In this document: positions 17,592 through 28,353 of the stretch, in pieces
Layout of the letters: every line of letters starts with the position of its first letter
Numbering within the stretch: the first letter of the stretch is position 1
NCBI RefSeq assembly: GCF_017352375.1
Contig: NZ_JAFEVR010000013.1
Span: 186,001-250,000, forward strand
Length of the DNA stretch: 64,000 bases
From: Mycolicibacterium sp. S2-37
Lineage (GTDB): Bacteria; Actinomycetota; Actinomycetes; Mycobacteriales; Mycobacteriaceae
Direction: 5' to 3'
Position numbers and translations under genes: made by a program
Notes under the pieces: generated by a model
Seen by the model: only the letters and a program-made list of their open reading frames with translations
Databases searched by the model: none
Told to the model about the DNA's origin: nothing

Positions 17592-18602
17592 ATGAACTCG
17601 GCCGCAAACATCAACTTCAATGTCGGATCGCTGGTCGACGGCTTCTGGCAATTGACGATCGACGGCCTGTCCTGGGGAGCGATCTACGCCCTGGTTGCGG
17701 TCGGATACACGCTGGTGTTCGGTGTGCTGCGACTGATCAACTTCGCTCACTCCGAGATCTTCATGCTCGGCATGTTCGGGGCGTACTTCGCGCTCGACGT
17801 CATCCTGGGCTTCACTCCGAGCGGCAACGCGTACAACAAGGGTGTCGCGCTGACGATCCTGTATCTGGGTATCGCCATGCTGTTTGCGATGGTCGTCTCC
17901 GGAAGTGCAGCCGTCGGTTTGGAATTCGTCGCCTACCGGCCGCTGCGCAAACGCAATGCGCGGTCGCTGACGTTCCTGATCACCGCGATCGGCATGTCGT
18001 TCGTCCTGCAGCAGTTCGTGCTGTTCATCCTGCCGAAGCTGATGCCGGGCTACGGCGGGCCGAATGCTCAGCAGCCGATGGTGCTGGTGCAGCCGAAGAC
18101 CCAGTTCGAATTCCTCGGCGTCGCGATCTCGAACATCACCCTGGTCATCATCGCCTCGGCGCTGGTGCTCGCGCTGTTGACCGACGTCGCGATCAATCGC
18201 ACGAAGTTCGGCCGCGGTATCCGTGCGGTCGCGCAGGACCCGACGACAGCCACCCTGATGGGAGTCTCTCGGGAACGCATCATCATGACCACGTTCCTGA
18301 TCGGCGGTCTACTGGCCGGTGCGGCCGCGCTGCTGTACACGCTGAAGGTGCCGCAGGGCATCATCTATTCGGGTGGGTTCCTGTTGGGCATCAAGGCGTT
18401 CTCGGCGGCGGTGCTCGGCGGGATCGGTAATCTGCGCGGCGCGCTTCTGGGCGGTCTGCTGCTCGGCGTGATGGAGAACTACGGCCAAGCCGTGTTCGGC
18501 ACGCAATGGCGCGACGTGGTGGCCTTCGTCCTGCTCGTGCTGGTGTTGCTGGTCCGTCCCACCGGGATACTCGGTGAGAGCCTCGGGAAGGCCCGCGTAT
18601 GA
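17592..18602 (+). CDS. Branched-chain amino-acid ABC permease LivH-like
   Basis: 336-residue membrane protein with about eight helices; GLSWGAIYALVAVGYTLVFG at its N-terminus and FSAAVLGGIGNLRGALLGGL near the C-terminus are the LivH hallmarks. A GAGGAG site lies near 17574-17579. It overlaps livM by four bases (ATGA). Forms the heterodimeric channel with LivM for the substrate bound by the upstream lipoprotein. Confidence 0.93.
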   Translation: MNSAANINFNVGSLVDGFWQLTIDGLSWGAIYALVAVGYTLVFGVLRLINFAHSEIFMLGMFGAYFALDVILGFTPSGNAYNKGVALTILYLGIAMLFAMVVSGSAAVGLEFVAYRPLRKRNARSLTFLITAIGMSFVLQQFVLFILPKLMPGYGGPNAQQPMVLVQPKTQFEFLGVAISNITLVIIASALVLALLTDVAINRTKFGRGIRAVAQDPTTATLMGVSRERIIMTTFLIGGLLAGAAALLYTLKVPQGIIYSGGFLLGIKAFSAAVLGGIGNLRGALLGGLLLGVMENYGQAVFGTQWRDVVAFVLLVLVLLVRPTGILGESLGKARV

Positions 18603-19740
18603 CACGAGTGATGGAGTGGTGGGACGGCCTGACGCGCGCCCAGAAGTGGGTGTTCGGGATCGTCCTGTTCGCCGGTATCGCGCTGTCGCCGCTGTTCAAG
18701 CCCGGCTTCATCGACACCCCGGGAATCAGTTTCGGCGGCACCATGGCGCAGTTCGCGATGATCGCGATCATCGCCATCGGCCTGAATGTCGTTGTCGGCC
18801 AAGCCGGTCTGCTCGACCTGGGCTACGTGGGGTTCTACGCCGTCGGCGCCTACACCGTGGCACTGCTCACCAGCCCGGAGAGTCCGTGGAACAAGCTGGG
18901 CCCGACCGGATTCTTCAGCACACCCTGGGCGTGGTTGTCCTGTGTCCCGCTGGCGATGGCGGTGACCGCGTTGAGCGGGTTGATCCTCGGCACCCCGACC
19001 TTGCGTCTGCGAGGCGACTACCTGGCGATCGTCACGCTCGGCTTCGGCGAGATCATCCGGCTGCTGGCCGACAATCTGGCCGACATCACCAACGGCCCGC
19101 GCGGTCTCAACGAAGTCGCCTTTCCACACTTCCTGCAGAACGAGCAGCACCCCGAAGGCGTGTTCTCGGTATCGAACTCGAGCGGCGACGCGAACTACGG
19201 CACCTGGTGGTTCTGGCTGGGCCTCATCCTGATCATCGCCATCCTGCTGCTGGTCGGGAACCTCGAACGCAGCCGGGTCGGCCGGGCCTGGATCGCCGTG
19301 CGCGAGGACGAAGACGCCGCAGAAGTCATGGGCGTCAACACTTTCAAATTCAAGCTGTGGGCGTTCACCATCGGCGCCGCGATCGGCGGGCTGTCCGGAG
19401 CGCTGTACGCCGGACAGGTGCAGTACGTCGCGCCGCCGACGTTCAACATCATCAACTCGATGCTGTTCCTGTGCGCGGTGGTACTCGGCGGGCAGGGCAA
19501 CAAGCTCGGCGTGATCCTCGGCGCCTTCATCATCGTCTATCTGCCCAATCGTCTCCTCGGTGTGCATTTCCTCGGCATCGACATGGGCAACCTGAAATAT
19601 CTGTTCTTCGGCCTGGCGCTCGTGGTGCTGATGATCTTCCGTCCGCAGGGCGTCTTCCCTGCCCGCCAGCATCTGCTCACCTACGCCAGGGCTGCGCGCA
19701 AGCTGCTCCGAGCGCAGCCGACGGACACGGAGCCGGCGAA

Positions 19741-19744
<4 letters not shown>
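18599..19744 (+). CDS. Branched-chain amino-acid ABC permease LivM-like
   Basis: 381-residue membrane protein with about ten helices. NVVVGQAGLLDLGYVGFYAV (about residues 62-81) and the RLRGDYLAIVTLGFGEIIRL segment are diagnostic for LivM. Four-base overlaps with livH before and livG after show tight translational coupling. Partner of LivH. Confidence 0.93.
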
Positions 19745-20605
<861 letters not shown>

Positions 20606-20622
<17 letters not shown>

Positions 20623-21355
20623 CGACGCGTCACGTCCGGTCCTGCTGGAGGTGCGCGACATCGTCGTGCACTACGGGCGGATCAAGGCGCTGCACTCGGT
20701 GTCGCTGACCGTCCACGAAGGCGAGCTCGTCACGCTGCTCGGCTCCAACGGCGCGGGCAAGACGACGATAATGCGCGCCATCTCCGGCCTGCTACCGCTG
20801 ACCTCGGGATCGGTGTGGTTCGACGGTAAGGACATCAGCCGGGTCAAAGCGCACAATCGGGTGACCGATGGCCTGATCCAGGCCCCGGAGGGCCGCGGGG
20901 TCTTCCCCGGCATGACGATCATCGAGAACCTCGAGATGGGTTGCTACGGCAGGAAGTTCGCGTCCAAGGCGGAGCATGACGAAAAGCTCGACTGGGTGCT
21001 GCAGACGTTCCCCCGGCTCGCCGAACGGCGCAGCCAGGTCGGTGGCACCCTCTCCGGTGGTGAGCAGCAGATGCTCGCGATAGGGCGGGCGTTGATGGCT
21101 CGGCCGAAGGTGCTGCTGCTCGACGAGCCGTCGATGGGCCTGGCGCCGATGGTGATCTCACAGATCTTCAAGATCATCGCCGAGATCAACGCCACCGGCA
21201 CCACCGTGCTGCTGGTCGAACAGAACGCTCAGCAGGCGCTGAGTCGTTCGGATCGCGCCTACATCCTCGAGACCGGTGAGGTCACCCGGACCGGGAACGC
21301 GCGGGAGTTGTTGGCCGACGACAGCATTCGCGCCGCCTACCTCGGCGTCGCCTGA
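20606..21355 (+). CDS. Branched-chain amino-acid ABC ATPase LivF-like
   Basis: 249-residue ATPase: Walker A GSNGAGKTT, LivF-specific IQAPEGRGVFPGMTIIENLEMG, signature LSGGEQQMLAIGRAL, Walker B LLLDEPSMGLAP, H-loop VEQNAQQAL. Overlaps livG by 17 bases and ends the importer operon, 28 bases before the convergent thiolase gene. This importer is not in the M. tuberculosis pdtaR-Rv1627c interval as I recall it. Confidence 0.93.
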
Positions 21356-21383
21356 CGTAGGACCGCGGTGATCGCGCCGTCGC

Positions 21384-22592
21384 TCAGCGCGCGACGACCA
21401 CCGACGAACCGTGGCCGAACAGCCCCTGATTGGCCGTCACGCCGACCTTGGCGTCCTCGACCTGCCTGCCGGTGGCCTGCCCCCTGAGCTGCCAGCTCAG
21501 CTCGCACACCTGGGCGATGGCCTGCGCCGGGATGGCCTCGCCGAAGCTGGCCAGCCCGCCCGACGGGTTCACCGGGATCTTGCCGCCGATGGCGGTCGCA
21601 CCGCTGCGCAACAGCTGCTCGGCCTCACCCTTCGCGCACAACCCGAGGTGTTCGTACCAGTCGAGTTCCAGAGCAGTCGACAGGTCGTAGACCTCGGCCA
21701 GGCTCAGGTCCTCCGGACCGATACCGGCTTCGGCATAGGCGGCGTCGAGGATCTGGTCCTTGAACACCCGCTCCGGTGCGGGTACCACGGCCGTGGAATC
21801 GGTGGCGATGTCCGGCAATTCGGGCAGGTGCTGGGGGTACCTCGGTGACTGCAGGCTGACCGCGCGCACCGACGGGACGCCGGCGACCGAACCCAGGTGC
21901 TTCTCGGCGAAGGACTTGCTGGCCACGATCAGCGCCGCCGCGCCGTCGGAGGTCGCGCAGATGTCGAGTAGCCGCAACGGATCCGAGACGACCGGGCTGG
22001 CCAGCACATCCTCGACAGTGGCTTCCTTGCGGTAGCGCGCGTTCGGGTTGTTCAGGCCGTGCCGCGCGTTCTTGACCTTCACCTGTGCGAAGTCCTCGAG
22101 CGTCGCGCCGTAGAGGTCCATCCGGCGGCGCGCCAGCAGTGCGAAGTACACGGTGTTGGTCGCGCCGATGAGGTGGAAGCGCTGCCAGTCGGGATCGTTC
22201 TTGCGTTCCCCGCCGACGGGTGCGAAAAAGCCCTTGGGTGTGGTGTCGGCGCCGATGACCAACGCGACGTCGCACAATCCGGCCAGGATCTGGGCGCGGG
22301 CACTCTGCAAGGCCTGGGAACCACTGGCGCACGCCGCGTAACTCGACGTGACGGGAACGCCGTTCCAGCCCAGCTTCTGGGCGAACGTCGCCCCGGCGAC
22401 GAACCCGGGATAGCCGTTGCGGATGGTGTCGGCACCGGCGACCAGTTGGATCTGGCGCCAGTCGAGGCCGGCCTCGGCGAGCGCAGCGCGGGCGGCGACG
22501 ACGCCGTACTCGGTGAAATCGCGACCCCACTTGCCCCACGGGTGCATACCGGCACCGAGGATGTAGACCGGTTCCGGTGTACCAGCGCTCAT
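21384..22592 (-). CDS. Thiolase-like lipid-transfer protein (Rv1627c-type)
   Basis: 402 residues of thiolase fold of the SCP-x/nonspecific lipid-transfer group. The active-site Cys position is in AACASGSQAL (about residues 87-96) and the C-terminal NPSGGLASFGEAIPAQAIAQ carries the conserved Gly/His-loop pattern (GHGSS near the end). ATG at 22592 chosen from family length and the four-base overlap with the DUF35 gene upstream. Such thiolase/DUF35 pairs cleave or condense acyl-CoA side chains, as in actinobacterial sterol degradation; the exact substrate here is unknown. Confidence 0.88.
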   Translation of the reverse strand: MSAGTPEPVYILGAGMHPWGKWGRDFTEYGVVAARAALAEAGLDWRQIQLVAGADTIRNGYPGFVAGATFAQKLGWNGVPVTSSYAACASGSQALQSARAQILAGLCDVALVIGADTTPKGFFAPVGGERKNDPDWQRFHLIGATNTVYFALLARRRMDLYGATLEDFAQVKVKNARHGLNNPNARYRKEATVEDVLASPVVSDPLRLLDICATSDGAAALIVASKSFAEKHLGSVAGVPSVRAVSLQSPRYPQHLPELPDIATDSTAVVPAPERVFKDQILDAAYAEAGIGPEDLSLAEVYDLSTALELDWYEHLGLCAKGEAEQLLRSGATAIGGKIPVNPSGGLASFGEAIPAQAIAQVCELSWQLRGQATGRQVEDAKVGVTANQGLFGHGSSVVVAR

Positions 22593-23026
22593 TGCGCGAC
22601 CTTCCAGGCGTGGACGATGCGCTCGACACCGTCGTCGTCGGTGAACAGCGGCATGGTGGTCAGCTCCATCTCCATACCGACTTTCAGGTCGGCCGCGAGT
22701 GTGCCTTCGACGACCTTGCCGAGCACGATGATGCCCTCGTCGGCGAGTTCGACGGCCGCGACGGCGAACGGTTCGAACGGATCGGGGGACGGGTACGGCG
22801 GCGGCGGGGCATACCGGTTCTCGGTGTAGCTCCACAGCTTTCCGCGGCGCGACAGCGGTACCTGGGCCAGGTCGTCGCCGTCACAGCCCGGGTTGGGACA
22901 GTTGTTGGCCCGCGGGGGGAACACGTAGGTCCCGCACTGGTGGCACTTGCCGCCGATCAGGTAGGCGCCGCCGGATCCGTCGGTGGCGAACCAGCCTTCG
23001 ACCGCCGGTTGTATGGAAGCTGACAC
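22589..23026 (-). CDS. DUF35 zinc-ribbon / OB-fold protein (Rv1628c-type)
   Basis: 145 residues. A rubredoxin-like zinc ribbon with four Cys (CHQCGTYVFPP...CPNPGC, about residues 28-49) is followed by an OB-fold. DUF35 proteins are partners of thiolase-like proteins, here the overlapping downstream gene. GTG at 23026 lies seven bases after TACGCT (minus strand, 23034-23039), a leaderless promoter geometry; longer upstream starts overlap the divergent gene. Confidence 0.88.
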   Translation of the reverse strand: MSASIQPAVEGWFATDGSGGAYLIGGKCHQCGTYVFPPRANNCPNPGCDGDDLAQVPLSRRGKLWSYTENRYAPPPPYPSPDPFEPFAVAAVELADEGIIVLGKVVEGTLAADLKVGMEMELTTMPLFTDDDGVERIVHAWKVAQ

Positions 23027-23149
23027 GCCGGTCAGCGTACCCAGTCCGGCCGGGAAACTGAAACGTGTTCCAGTTCCGCGCCGGTGCCTTGTTGGGATCG
23101 GTAGCCGCGTCGCCGCGGTGGACTGCTTCCACCAACGAGAAAGGAAACC

Positions 23150-23506
23150 ATGATGGGACTGTTCAGCAAGGCGAAGGAAGCAGCGGCAGCGGCACAGCAG
23201 GGGATGGTGCACGTGCGCGGCGCCGGACCGGTGGACCCGGCGGTGTTCGGTGGGCCGTCGACGCGCAGCGTGGCCGCCGACGATCCGATCTGGCAGCCGA
23301 TCAACGGGATCTCACTACAGGACTACGCCGGTCTCGCCCGCGACGCGCAGGCCCGCGGTGTCGTCGACGAGGCCGGCATGATCGGGCTGGCCGCCGAGCG
23401 CGGCTGGGATGCCGCCGACACCAAGGCCGCCCTCGACGGGTGGGTGCAGCGGATGGGCCAGTCGATGGCCGTCGGGCAGCGGTTCCGCACGCTGCTCGGA
23501 TACTAG
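23150..23506 (+). CDS. Hypothetical protein
   Basis: 118 residues, start ATG-ATG behind GAAAGGAA. N-terminus MMGLFSKAKEAAAAAQQG looks like an amphipathic helix; the middle (DDPIWQPINGISLQDYAGLARDAQARG) and the C-terminal helical part (GWVQRMGQSMAVGQRFRTLLGY) have no family I recognise. No signal peptide or membrane helix. Nine bases before a second unknown gene, so an operon. Divergent from the DUF35 gene. Confidence 0.75.
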   Translation: MMGLFSKAKEAAAAAQQGMVHVRGAGPVDPAVFGGPSTRSVAADDPIWQPINGISLQDYAGLARDAQARGVVDEAGMIGLAAERGWDAADTKAALDGWVQRMGQSMAVGQRFRTLLGY

Positions 23507-23515
23507 GAGCGCGGC

Positions 23516-23953
23516 GTGCCCAACCCGTTCCAGGACTGGGCGCGGATGTACGGCGCGCACCAGCAGTACCTACAAGCGCAAGGCCGTCGCTCGTCGTTCT
23601 TCGGTCAGCTCGCCGACATCCCCGCCCGGATGCACGAGGCGGCCGACGCGGCCGAGATCGGCACGACGATGCTGCGCCACGCCCAGCTGGCCAACGGCCG
23701 CGGGGTGTCGGCCACGGTCACGATCGATGGGGTGTGGCAGATCGGGACCTATATGGACATGTCACCGGTGCTGCGGATCCAGGGGCGGGTCCACCGCGAG
23801 GACGGCACCGCTCCGTACACCGCCGTCTTCGACGAGGCCGTCGCGTACATCCACACCGCCCGAACGCGACCCGGTGCCCGGGTGGCGGTGTTCGTCGACC
23901 CGCACAACCCCGGGGACATGGCGATCGACTGGATCCGGACCGGTCAGCTCTGA
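23516..23953 (+). CDS. Hypothetical protein
   Basis: 145 residues, GTG start with GGAG at 23508-23511. N-terminal MPNPFQDWARMYGAHQQYLQAQGRRSSFFGQL and a C-terminal beta-rich part (VSATVTIDGVWQIGTYMDMSPVLRIQGRVHREDG ... ARVAVFVDPHNPGDMAIDW), no recognised catalytic motif. The tail overlaps the convergent alpha/beta hydrolase by 10 bases. Its partner is the preceding small gene; function unknown. Confidence 0.75.
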   Translation: MPNPFQDWARMYGAHQQYLQAQGRRSSFFGQLADIPARMHEAADAAEIGTTMLRHAQLANGRGVSATVTIDGVWQIGTYMDMSPVLRIQGRVHREDGTAPYTAVFDEAVAYIHTARTRPGARVAVFVDPHNPGDMAIDWIRTGQL

Positions 23954-24618
23954 GCGGCGTCGAGCAGGATCCGCACCAGATCGTCGGGGTTGTCTCGCAT
24001 CAGGTTGTGCGCGCCGTCGAGTTCGTGGACGTTCCAGCTCGGGTCGTCGCGCACTCTCTCGTAGGACGGCCGCAGCGGTGATTCGCCGGGCCACTTCAAC
24101 GCGTAGACGAAGTCGCGGCGGCGGAATCTGTTCAGGTCGCCGGTCAACCGGATCCGCTGCAGGAACGACGCCAGCGGGTGCGCCGAGGCGCGGTCGTCGA
24201 AGAACGGCATCGGTGGGACGCCGTAGCCGCTCTCGTCGACCTCGAGGTACCACTGCCGCTCCTCGTCGTTGACCAGCTGCCAACAGGATTCGCCGTCGCG
24301 GGGCACCAGTGCGTCGAGGAAGACCAGCGCGTCGACACGGTCCGGGATGCGGTCGGCCACACCGGTGATGACCATGCCGCCGTAACTGTGGCCGACGAGC
24401 ACCAAGTGGTTGTCGTCGGTGTCGGCGGCCACGGCGGCCAGCACGTCGGTGATGTGGGTGTCGAGGTTGACGCCGGCGTGCGCGAGATGTGCACGCTCGG
24501 CGACTCCGGTGAGGGTATAGGCCAGCACGCCGTGCCCATGCCCGCGCAGCGTGGCGGCCAGGTCGTCGAAGCACCATGCGCCGTGGCAGGCGCCGGGGAT
24601 GAGGACGAAGGTCGTCAT
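23944..24618 (-). CDS. Alpha/beta hydrolase (salicylate esterase / EstC-like)
   Basis: 224-residue cytoplasmic hydrolase with oxyanion region LIPGACHGAWCF, nucleophile S78 in GHSYGG and the catalytic His in DGAHNLMRD near the C-terminus, the pattern of small plant-SABP2-like and EstC esterases. ATG at 24618 chosen for AGGAGC upstream. It is divergent from a LysR regulator 99 bases away, so it is probably its target. Substrate unknown. Confidence 0.88.
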   Translation of the reverse strand: MTTFVLIPGACHGAWCFDDLAATLRGHGHGVLAYTLTGVAERAHLAHAGVNLDTHITDVLAAVAADTDDNHLVLVGHSYGGMVITGVADRIPDRVDALVFLDALVPRDGESCWQLVNDEERQWYLEVDESGYGVPPMPFFDDRASAHPLASFLQRIRLTGDLNRFRRRDFVYALKWPGESPLRPSYERVRDDPSWNVHELDGAHNLMRDNPDDLVRILLDAAQS

Positions 24619-24680
24619 GGTCTGCTCCTGTCGGTCTGATCTCGTCACCATTCACGGTGGCGGCCGACGGACCATAAGTC

Positions 24681-24721
24681 CAACACCTGTTGACTACCGA
24701 CACCATAATCTGACGTTATGG
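24681..24721. promoter_or_regulatory. Inverted repeats in the esterase/LysR divergent promoter
   Basis: CAACACCTGTTG at 24681-24692 lies in a nearly palindromic block, and CCATAA-N7-TTATGG at 24703-24721 overlaps the LysR ATG. A further CCATAA is at 24672-24677. LysR proteins bind such dyads (T-N11-A) between divergent genes, so these are candidate operators for the esterase and for autoregulation. CATAAT at 24704-24709 could be the LysR -10 box of a leaderless transcript. Confidence 0.5.
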
Positions 24722-25608
24722 AACTCCGGCAGCTCGAGTACCTCGTCGCCGTCGTCGAGGAAGCCAATTTCACCCGCGCCGCACACCGCATCCACGTCGC
24801 GCAGCCTGCGGTCAGCGCGGCGATCGCGCGGCTCGAGCGCGAGCTCGGGCAACCGCTGCTGGACCGGTCGCGGCGCCAGGTCACGACGACCGCTGCCGGC
24901 GCGGCCGTGCTGCCCCACGCCCGGGCTGCGCTGACTGCGGTGTCCGACGCGCGGCGAGCGGTCGAGGAGCTGTCCGAACTGGTCCGCGGTTCGGTGTCGA
25001 TCGGGACGGTCACCTCGCACAGCGTCGACGTGCCCGCGTTGCTCGAAGAGTTCCACCGGGCGCACCCCGCGGTGGAGATCACGCTGGGTTCCGCGGACTC
25101 CGATGCGTTGATCGACGGCGTGCGGACCGGCCGGCTCGACCTGGTCATCGCGTCCGTCGGTGCCGACGAGGTACTGGACGGGCTGGCGACCGTGGTCGTC
25201 ACCGACGAGGCGATCGACGCCGCGGTGTGCCGTGGCGACCCGTGGCGACGCCGCAGGTCCGTGCCGCTCACTGCACTGGCCGATCGGCCTTTGATCGCGC
25301 TGCCGACCGGCACCGGGATCCGGCGCAGACTCGACGACGCCTGCGCGGCTGCGGGCGTCGCCCCGCGCATCGCGCTGGAGGCCGGTACACCGATGGAGCT
25401 GGCCGAGCTCGCTGCGCGGGGCCTGGGTGTGGCGATCCTGCCGCAGTCGGTGGCGCGGAACCGGACCGATCTGCACGCGGTGACCCTCACCCCCGAGCTA
25501 CGCGGCCGCCTCGTGCTGGCGTGGCGGGCCGGCGGCCCGGTGAGCCCGGCTGCCCGGGCGCTGATCGCCCTGGCCCGCGACCACCTGCGTGTCGGAGCGG
25601 ATGCATAG
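24718..25608 (+). CDS. LysR-family transcriptional regulator
   Basis: 296 residues. N-terminal winged HTH MELRQLEYLVAVVEEANFTR followed by AAHRIHVAQPAVSAAIARLE (about residues 1-60), then the periplasmic-binding-like ligand domain. Divergent from the esterase; the dyad-rich 99-base spacer fits mutual control. Its TAG stop overlaps the polA -10-like box (TAGAGT), and polA starts 11 bases after it, so read-through into polA is possible. Confidence 0.92.
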   Translation: MELRQLEYLVAVVEEANFTRAAHRIHVAQPAVSAAIARLERELGQPLLDRSRRQVTTTAAGAAVLPHARAALTAVSDARRAVEELSELVRGSVSIGTVTSHSVDVPALLEEFHRAHPAVEITLGSADSDALIDGVRTGRLDLVIASVGADEVLDGLATVVVTDEAIDAAVCRGDPWRRRRSVPLTALADRPLIALPTGTGIRRRLDDACAAAGVAPRIALEAGTPMELAELAARGLGVAILPQSVARNRTDLHAVTLTPELRGRLVLAWRAGGPVSPAARALIALARDHLRVGADA

Positions 25609-25618
25609 AGTGAGGGCC

Positions 25619-28351
25619 GTGAGCCCAGCCAGTTCAACAACCGCCAAGAAGTCTGCGTCTGGCAAGAAGGACGACAAGCCCACACTGATGCTGCTGGACG
25701 GCAACTCACTGGCCTACCGCGCCTTCTACGCCCTGCCCGCGGAGAACTTCAAGACCCAGAGCGGCCTGACCACGAACGCGGTCTACGGGTTCACCGCGAT
25801 GCTGATCAACCTGCTGCGCGACGAGCAGCCCACCCACGTCGCCGCGGCCTTCGATGTATCCCGCAAGACCTTCCGCGTCGACAAATACCCGGAGTACAAA
25901 GCCGGCCGGTCGGCGACACCGGATGAATTCCGTGGCCAGATCGACATCACCAAAGAGGTGCTGGTCGCCCTCGGCATCACCGTGCTCGCCGAGCCGGGCT
26001 TCGAAGCCGACGACCTCATCGCCACGCTGGCCACCCAGGCCGAGAACGAGGCATTTCGCGTGTTGGTCGTCACCGGCGACCGGGACGCCCTGCAACTGGT
26101 CAGCGATTCGGTCACCGTGCTCTATCCGCGCAAGGGCGTCAGCGAGCTCACCCGGTTCACCCCCGAGGCCGTCGTCGAGAAGTACGGGCTGACACCCGCC
26201 CAATACCCGGACTTCGCGGCGCTGCGCGGCGATCCGAGCGACAACCTGCCCGGTATCCCCGGCGTGGGGGAGAAGACGGCGACCAAGTGGATCGCCGAAT
26301 ACGGTTCCCTGCAGTCGCTGGTCGACAACGTCGACCAGGTCAAGGGCAAGGTCGGTGACGCGCTACGGGCCAACCTGTCGTCGGTCATCCTCAACCGCGA
26401 GCTCACCGACCTCGTCAAGGACGTGCCGCTGGCCCAGACGCCGGACACCCTTCGCGTGCAGCCCTGGAACCGCGACCAGATCCACCGGCTGTTCGACGAT
26501 CTCGAGTTCCGGGTGCTGCGCGACCGGCTGTTCGAGACGCTCGTCGCGGTCGAGCCTGAGGTGGAGCACGGCTTCGATGTGCGCGGCCGGGCGCTGGAGC
26601 CCGGCGAACTGCCCGCCTGGCTGTCCGAACACAGCCTCGGCAACCGGTTCGGCGTCGCGGTCGTCGGCACCCACCTCGCGTACGACGCCGACGCGACGGC
26701 GCTGGCCATCGTCTCCGCCGACGGCGAAGGGCGCTATATCGACACCGCCACACTGGACCCGGAGGACGAGGCCGCGCTCGCGTCCTGGCTGGCCGATCCC
26801 GGCCCGCCCAAGGCATTGCACGAGGCCAAGCTGGCGATGCACGACCTCATCGGCCGCGGTTGGGAGCTCAACGGCGTCACCTCCGACACCGCGCTGGCCG
26901 CCTACCTCGTGCGGCCCGGCCAGCGCAGCTTCAGCCTCGACGATCTGTCGCTGCGGTATCTGCGCCGTGAGCTTCGCGCGGAAAGTCCTGAGCAACAACA
27001 ACTCTCGCTGCTGGACGACAGCGGCGACGGGGCCGACGATCAGGCCGTCCAGACGCTGATCCTGCGGGCCGTCGCGGTGCTCGACCTTGCCGACGCGCTG
27101 GACGAGGAGCTGGCCCGCATCGATTCGTCGTCCCTGCTCGGCCGGATGGAGCTGCCGGTCCAGCGGGTGCTCGCCGAGATGGAACACGTCGGGATCGCAG
27201 TGGACACCGGTCAGCTCGAACAGCTGCAGAGCGAGTTTGCCGACCAGATCCGCGACGCCGCCGAAGCCGCCTACGCCGTCATCGGCAAGCAGATCAACCT
27301 CGGGTCGCCCAAACAGCTGCAGACCGTGCTGTTCGACGAGCTGGAGATGCCGAAGACCAAGCGCACCAAGACCGGTTACACCACAGATGCCGACGCGCTG
27401 CAGTCGCTGTTCGACAAGACCGGCCATCCGTTCCTCCAGCATCTGCTGACCCACCGCGACGCCACCCGGCTCAAGGTCACCGTGGACGGACTGCTCAATT
27501 CCGTCGCCTCCGATGGGCGCATCCACACCACGTTCAACCAGACCATCGCGGCGACGGGCCGGCTGTCCTCCACCGACCCGAACTTGCAGAACATCCCGAT
27601 CCGCACCGAGGCCGGCCGTCGCATCCGCGACGCCTTCGTCGTCGGTGCCGGATACGCCGAACTCATGACGGCGGACTACAGCCAGATCGAGATGCGGATC
27701 ATGGCGCACCTCTCGAAGGACGCCGGGCTGATCGAAGCGTTCAACACGGGGGAGGACCTGCACTCGTTCGTCGCCTCGCGGGCGTTCGACGTGCCCATCG
27801 ACGAGGTCAACGCCGATCTGCGGCGCCGGGTCAAAGCGATGTCCTACGGATTGGCCTACGGCCTGAGCGCCTACGGCCTTGCCGCACAGCTGAAGATCTC
27901 CACCGAAGAGGCCAAGGTCCAGATGGATCAGTACTTCGCCCGTTTCGGCGGCATCCGCGACTATCTGCGCGACGTCGTCGACCAGGCCCGCAAGGACGGC
28001 TACACCTCGACTGTGTTCGGCCGCAGGCGCTATCTGCCCGAACTCGACAGCAGCAACCGCAATGTCCGCGAGGCCGCCGAACGGGCTGCACTCAACGCCC
28101 CGATCCAGGGCAGCGCCGCCGACATCATCAAGGTGGCGATGATCAACGTCGACCAGGCGATCAAAGACGCCGGGCTGACGTCACGGATGCTGCTGCAGGT
28201 GCACGACGAGTTGCTGTTCGAGGTGGCCGACGGTGAGCACCAGGCACTCGAGCAGTTGGTGCGCGAACAGATGGGCAACGCCTACCCACTCGATGTACCG
28301 CTGGAGGTGAGCGTCGGTTACGGCCGCAGCTGGGATGCCGCGGCGCACTGA
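25619..28351 (+). CDS. polA: DNA polymerase I
   Basis: 910 residues, close to the 904 of M. tuberculosis. An N-terminal 5'-nuclease domain (LMLLDGNSLAYRAFYALP; GDRDAL; GDPSDNLPGIPGVGEKTA) is followed by a degenerate 3'-5' exonuclease domain, inactive in mycobacteria. The polymerase domain has motif A (MTADYSQIEMRIMAHLS), motif B (RRRVKAMSYGLAYG) and motif C (LQVHDELLFEV). It fills gaps after excision repair and removes Okazaki primers. GTG at 25619 is chosen because TAGAGT (25606-25611) precedes it by seven bases, a leaderless layout, and because upstream residues overlap lysR. Confidence 0.97.
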   Translation: MSPASSTTAKKSASGKKDDKPTLMLLDGNSLAYRAFYALPAENFKTQSGLTTNAVYGFTAMLINLLRDEQPTHVAAAFDVSRKTFRVDKYPEYKAGRSATPDEFRGQIDITKEVLVALGITVLAEPGFEADDLIATLATQAENEAFRVLVVTGDRDALQLVSDSVTVLYPRKGVSELTRFTPEAVVEKYGLTPAQYPDFAALRGDPSDNLPGIPGVGEKTATKWIAEYGSLQSLVDNVDQVKGKVGDALRANLSSVILNRELTDLVKDVPLAQTPDTLRVQPWNRDQIHRLFDDLEFRVLRDRLFETLVAVEPEVEHGFDVRGRALEPGELPAWLSEHSLGNRFGVAVVGTHLAYDADATALAIVSADGEGRYIDTATLDPEDEAALASWLADPGPPKALHEAKLAMHDLIGRGWELNGVTSDTALAAYLVRPGQRSFSLDDLSLRYLRRELRAESPEQQQLSLLDDSGDGADDQAVQTLILRAVAVLDLADALDEELARIDSSSLLGRMELPVQRVLAEMEHVGIAVDTGQLEQLQSEFADQIRDAAEAAYAVIGKQINLGSPKQLQTVLFDELEMPKTKRTKTGYTTDADALQSLFDKTGHPFLQHLLTHRDATRLKVTVDGLLNSVASDGRIHTTFNQTIAATGRLSSTDPNLQNIPIRTEAGRRIRDAFVVGAGYAELMTADYSQIEMRIMAHLSKDAGLIEAFNTGEDLHSFVASRAFDVPIDEVNADLRRRVKAMSYGLAYGLSAYGLAAQLKISTEEAKVQMDQYFARFGGIRDYLRDVVDQARKDGYTSTVFGRRRYLPELDSSNRNVREAAERAALNAPIQGSAADIIKVAMINVDQAIKDAGLTSRMLLQVHDELLFEVADGEHQALEQLVREQMGNAYPLDVPLEVSVGYGRSWDAAAH

Positions 28352-28353
28352 CG

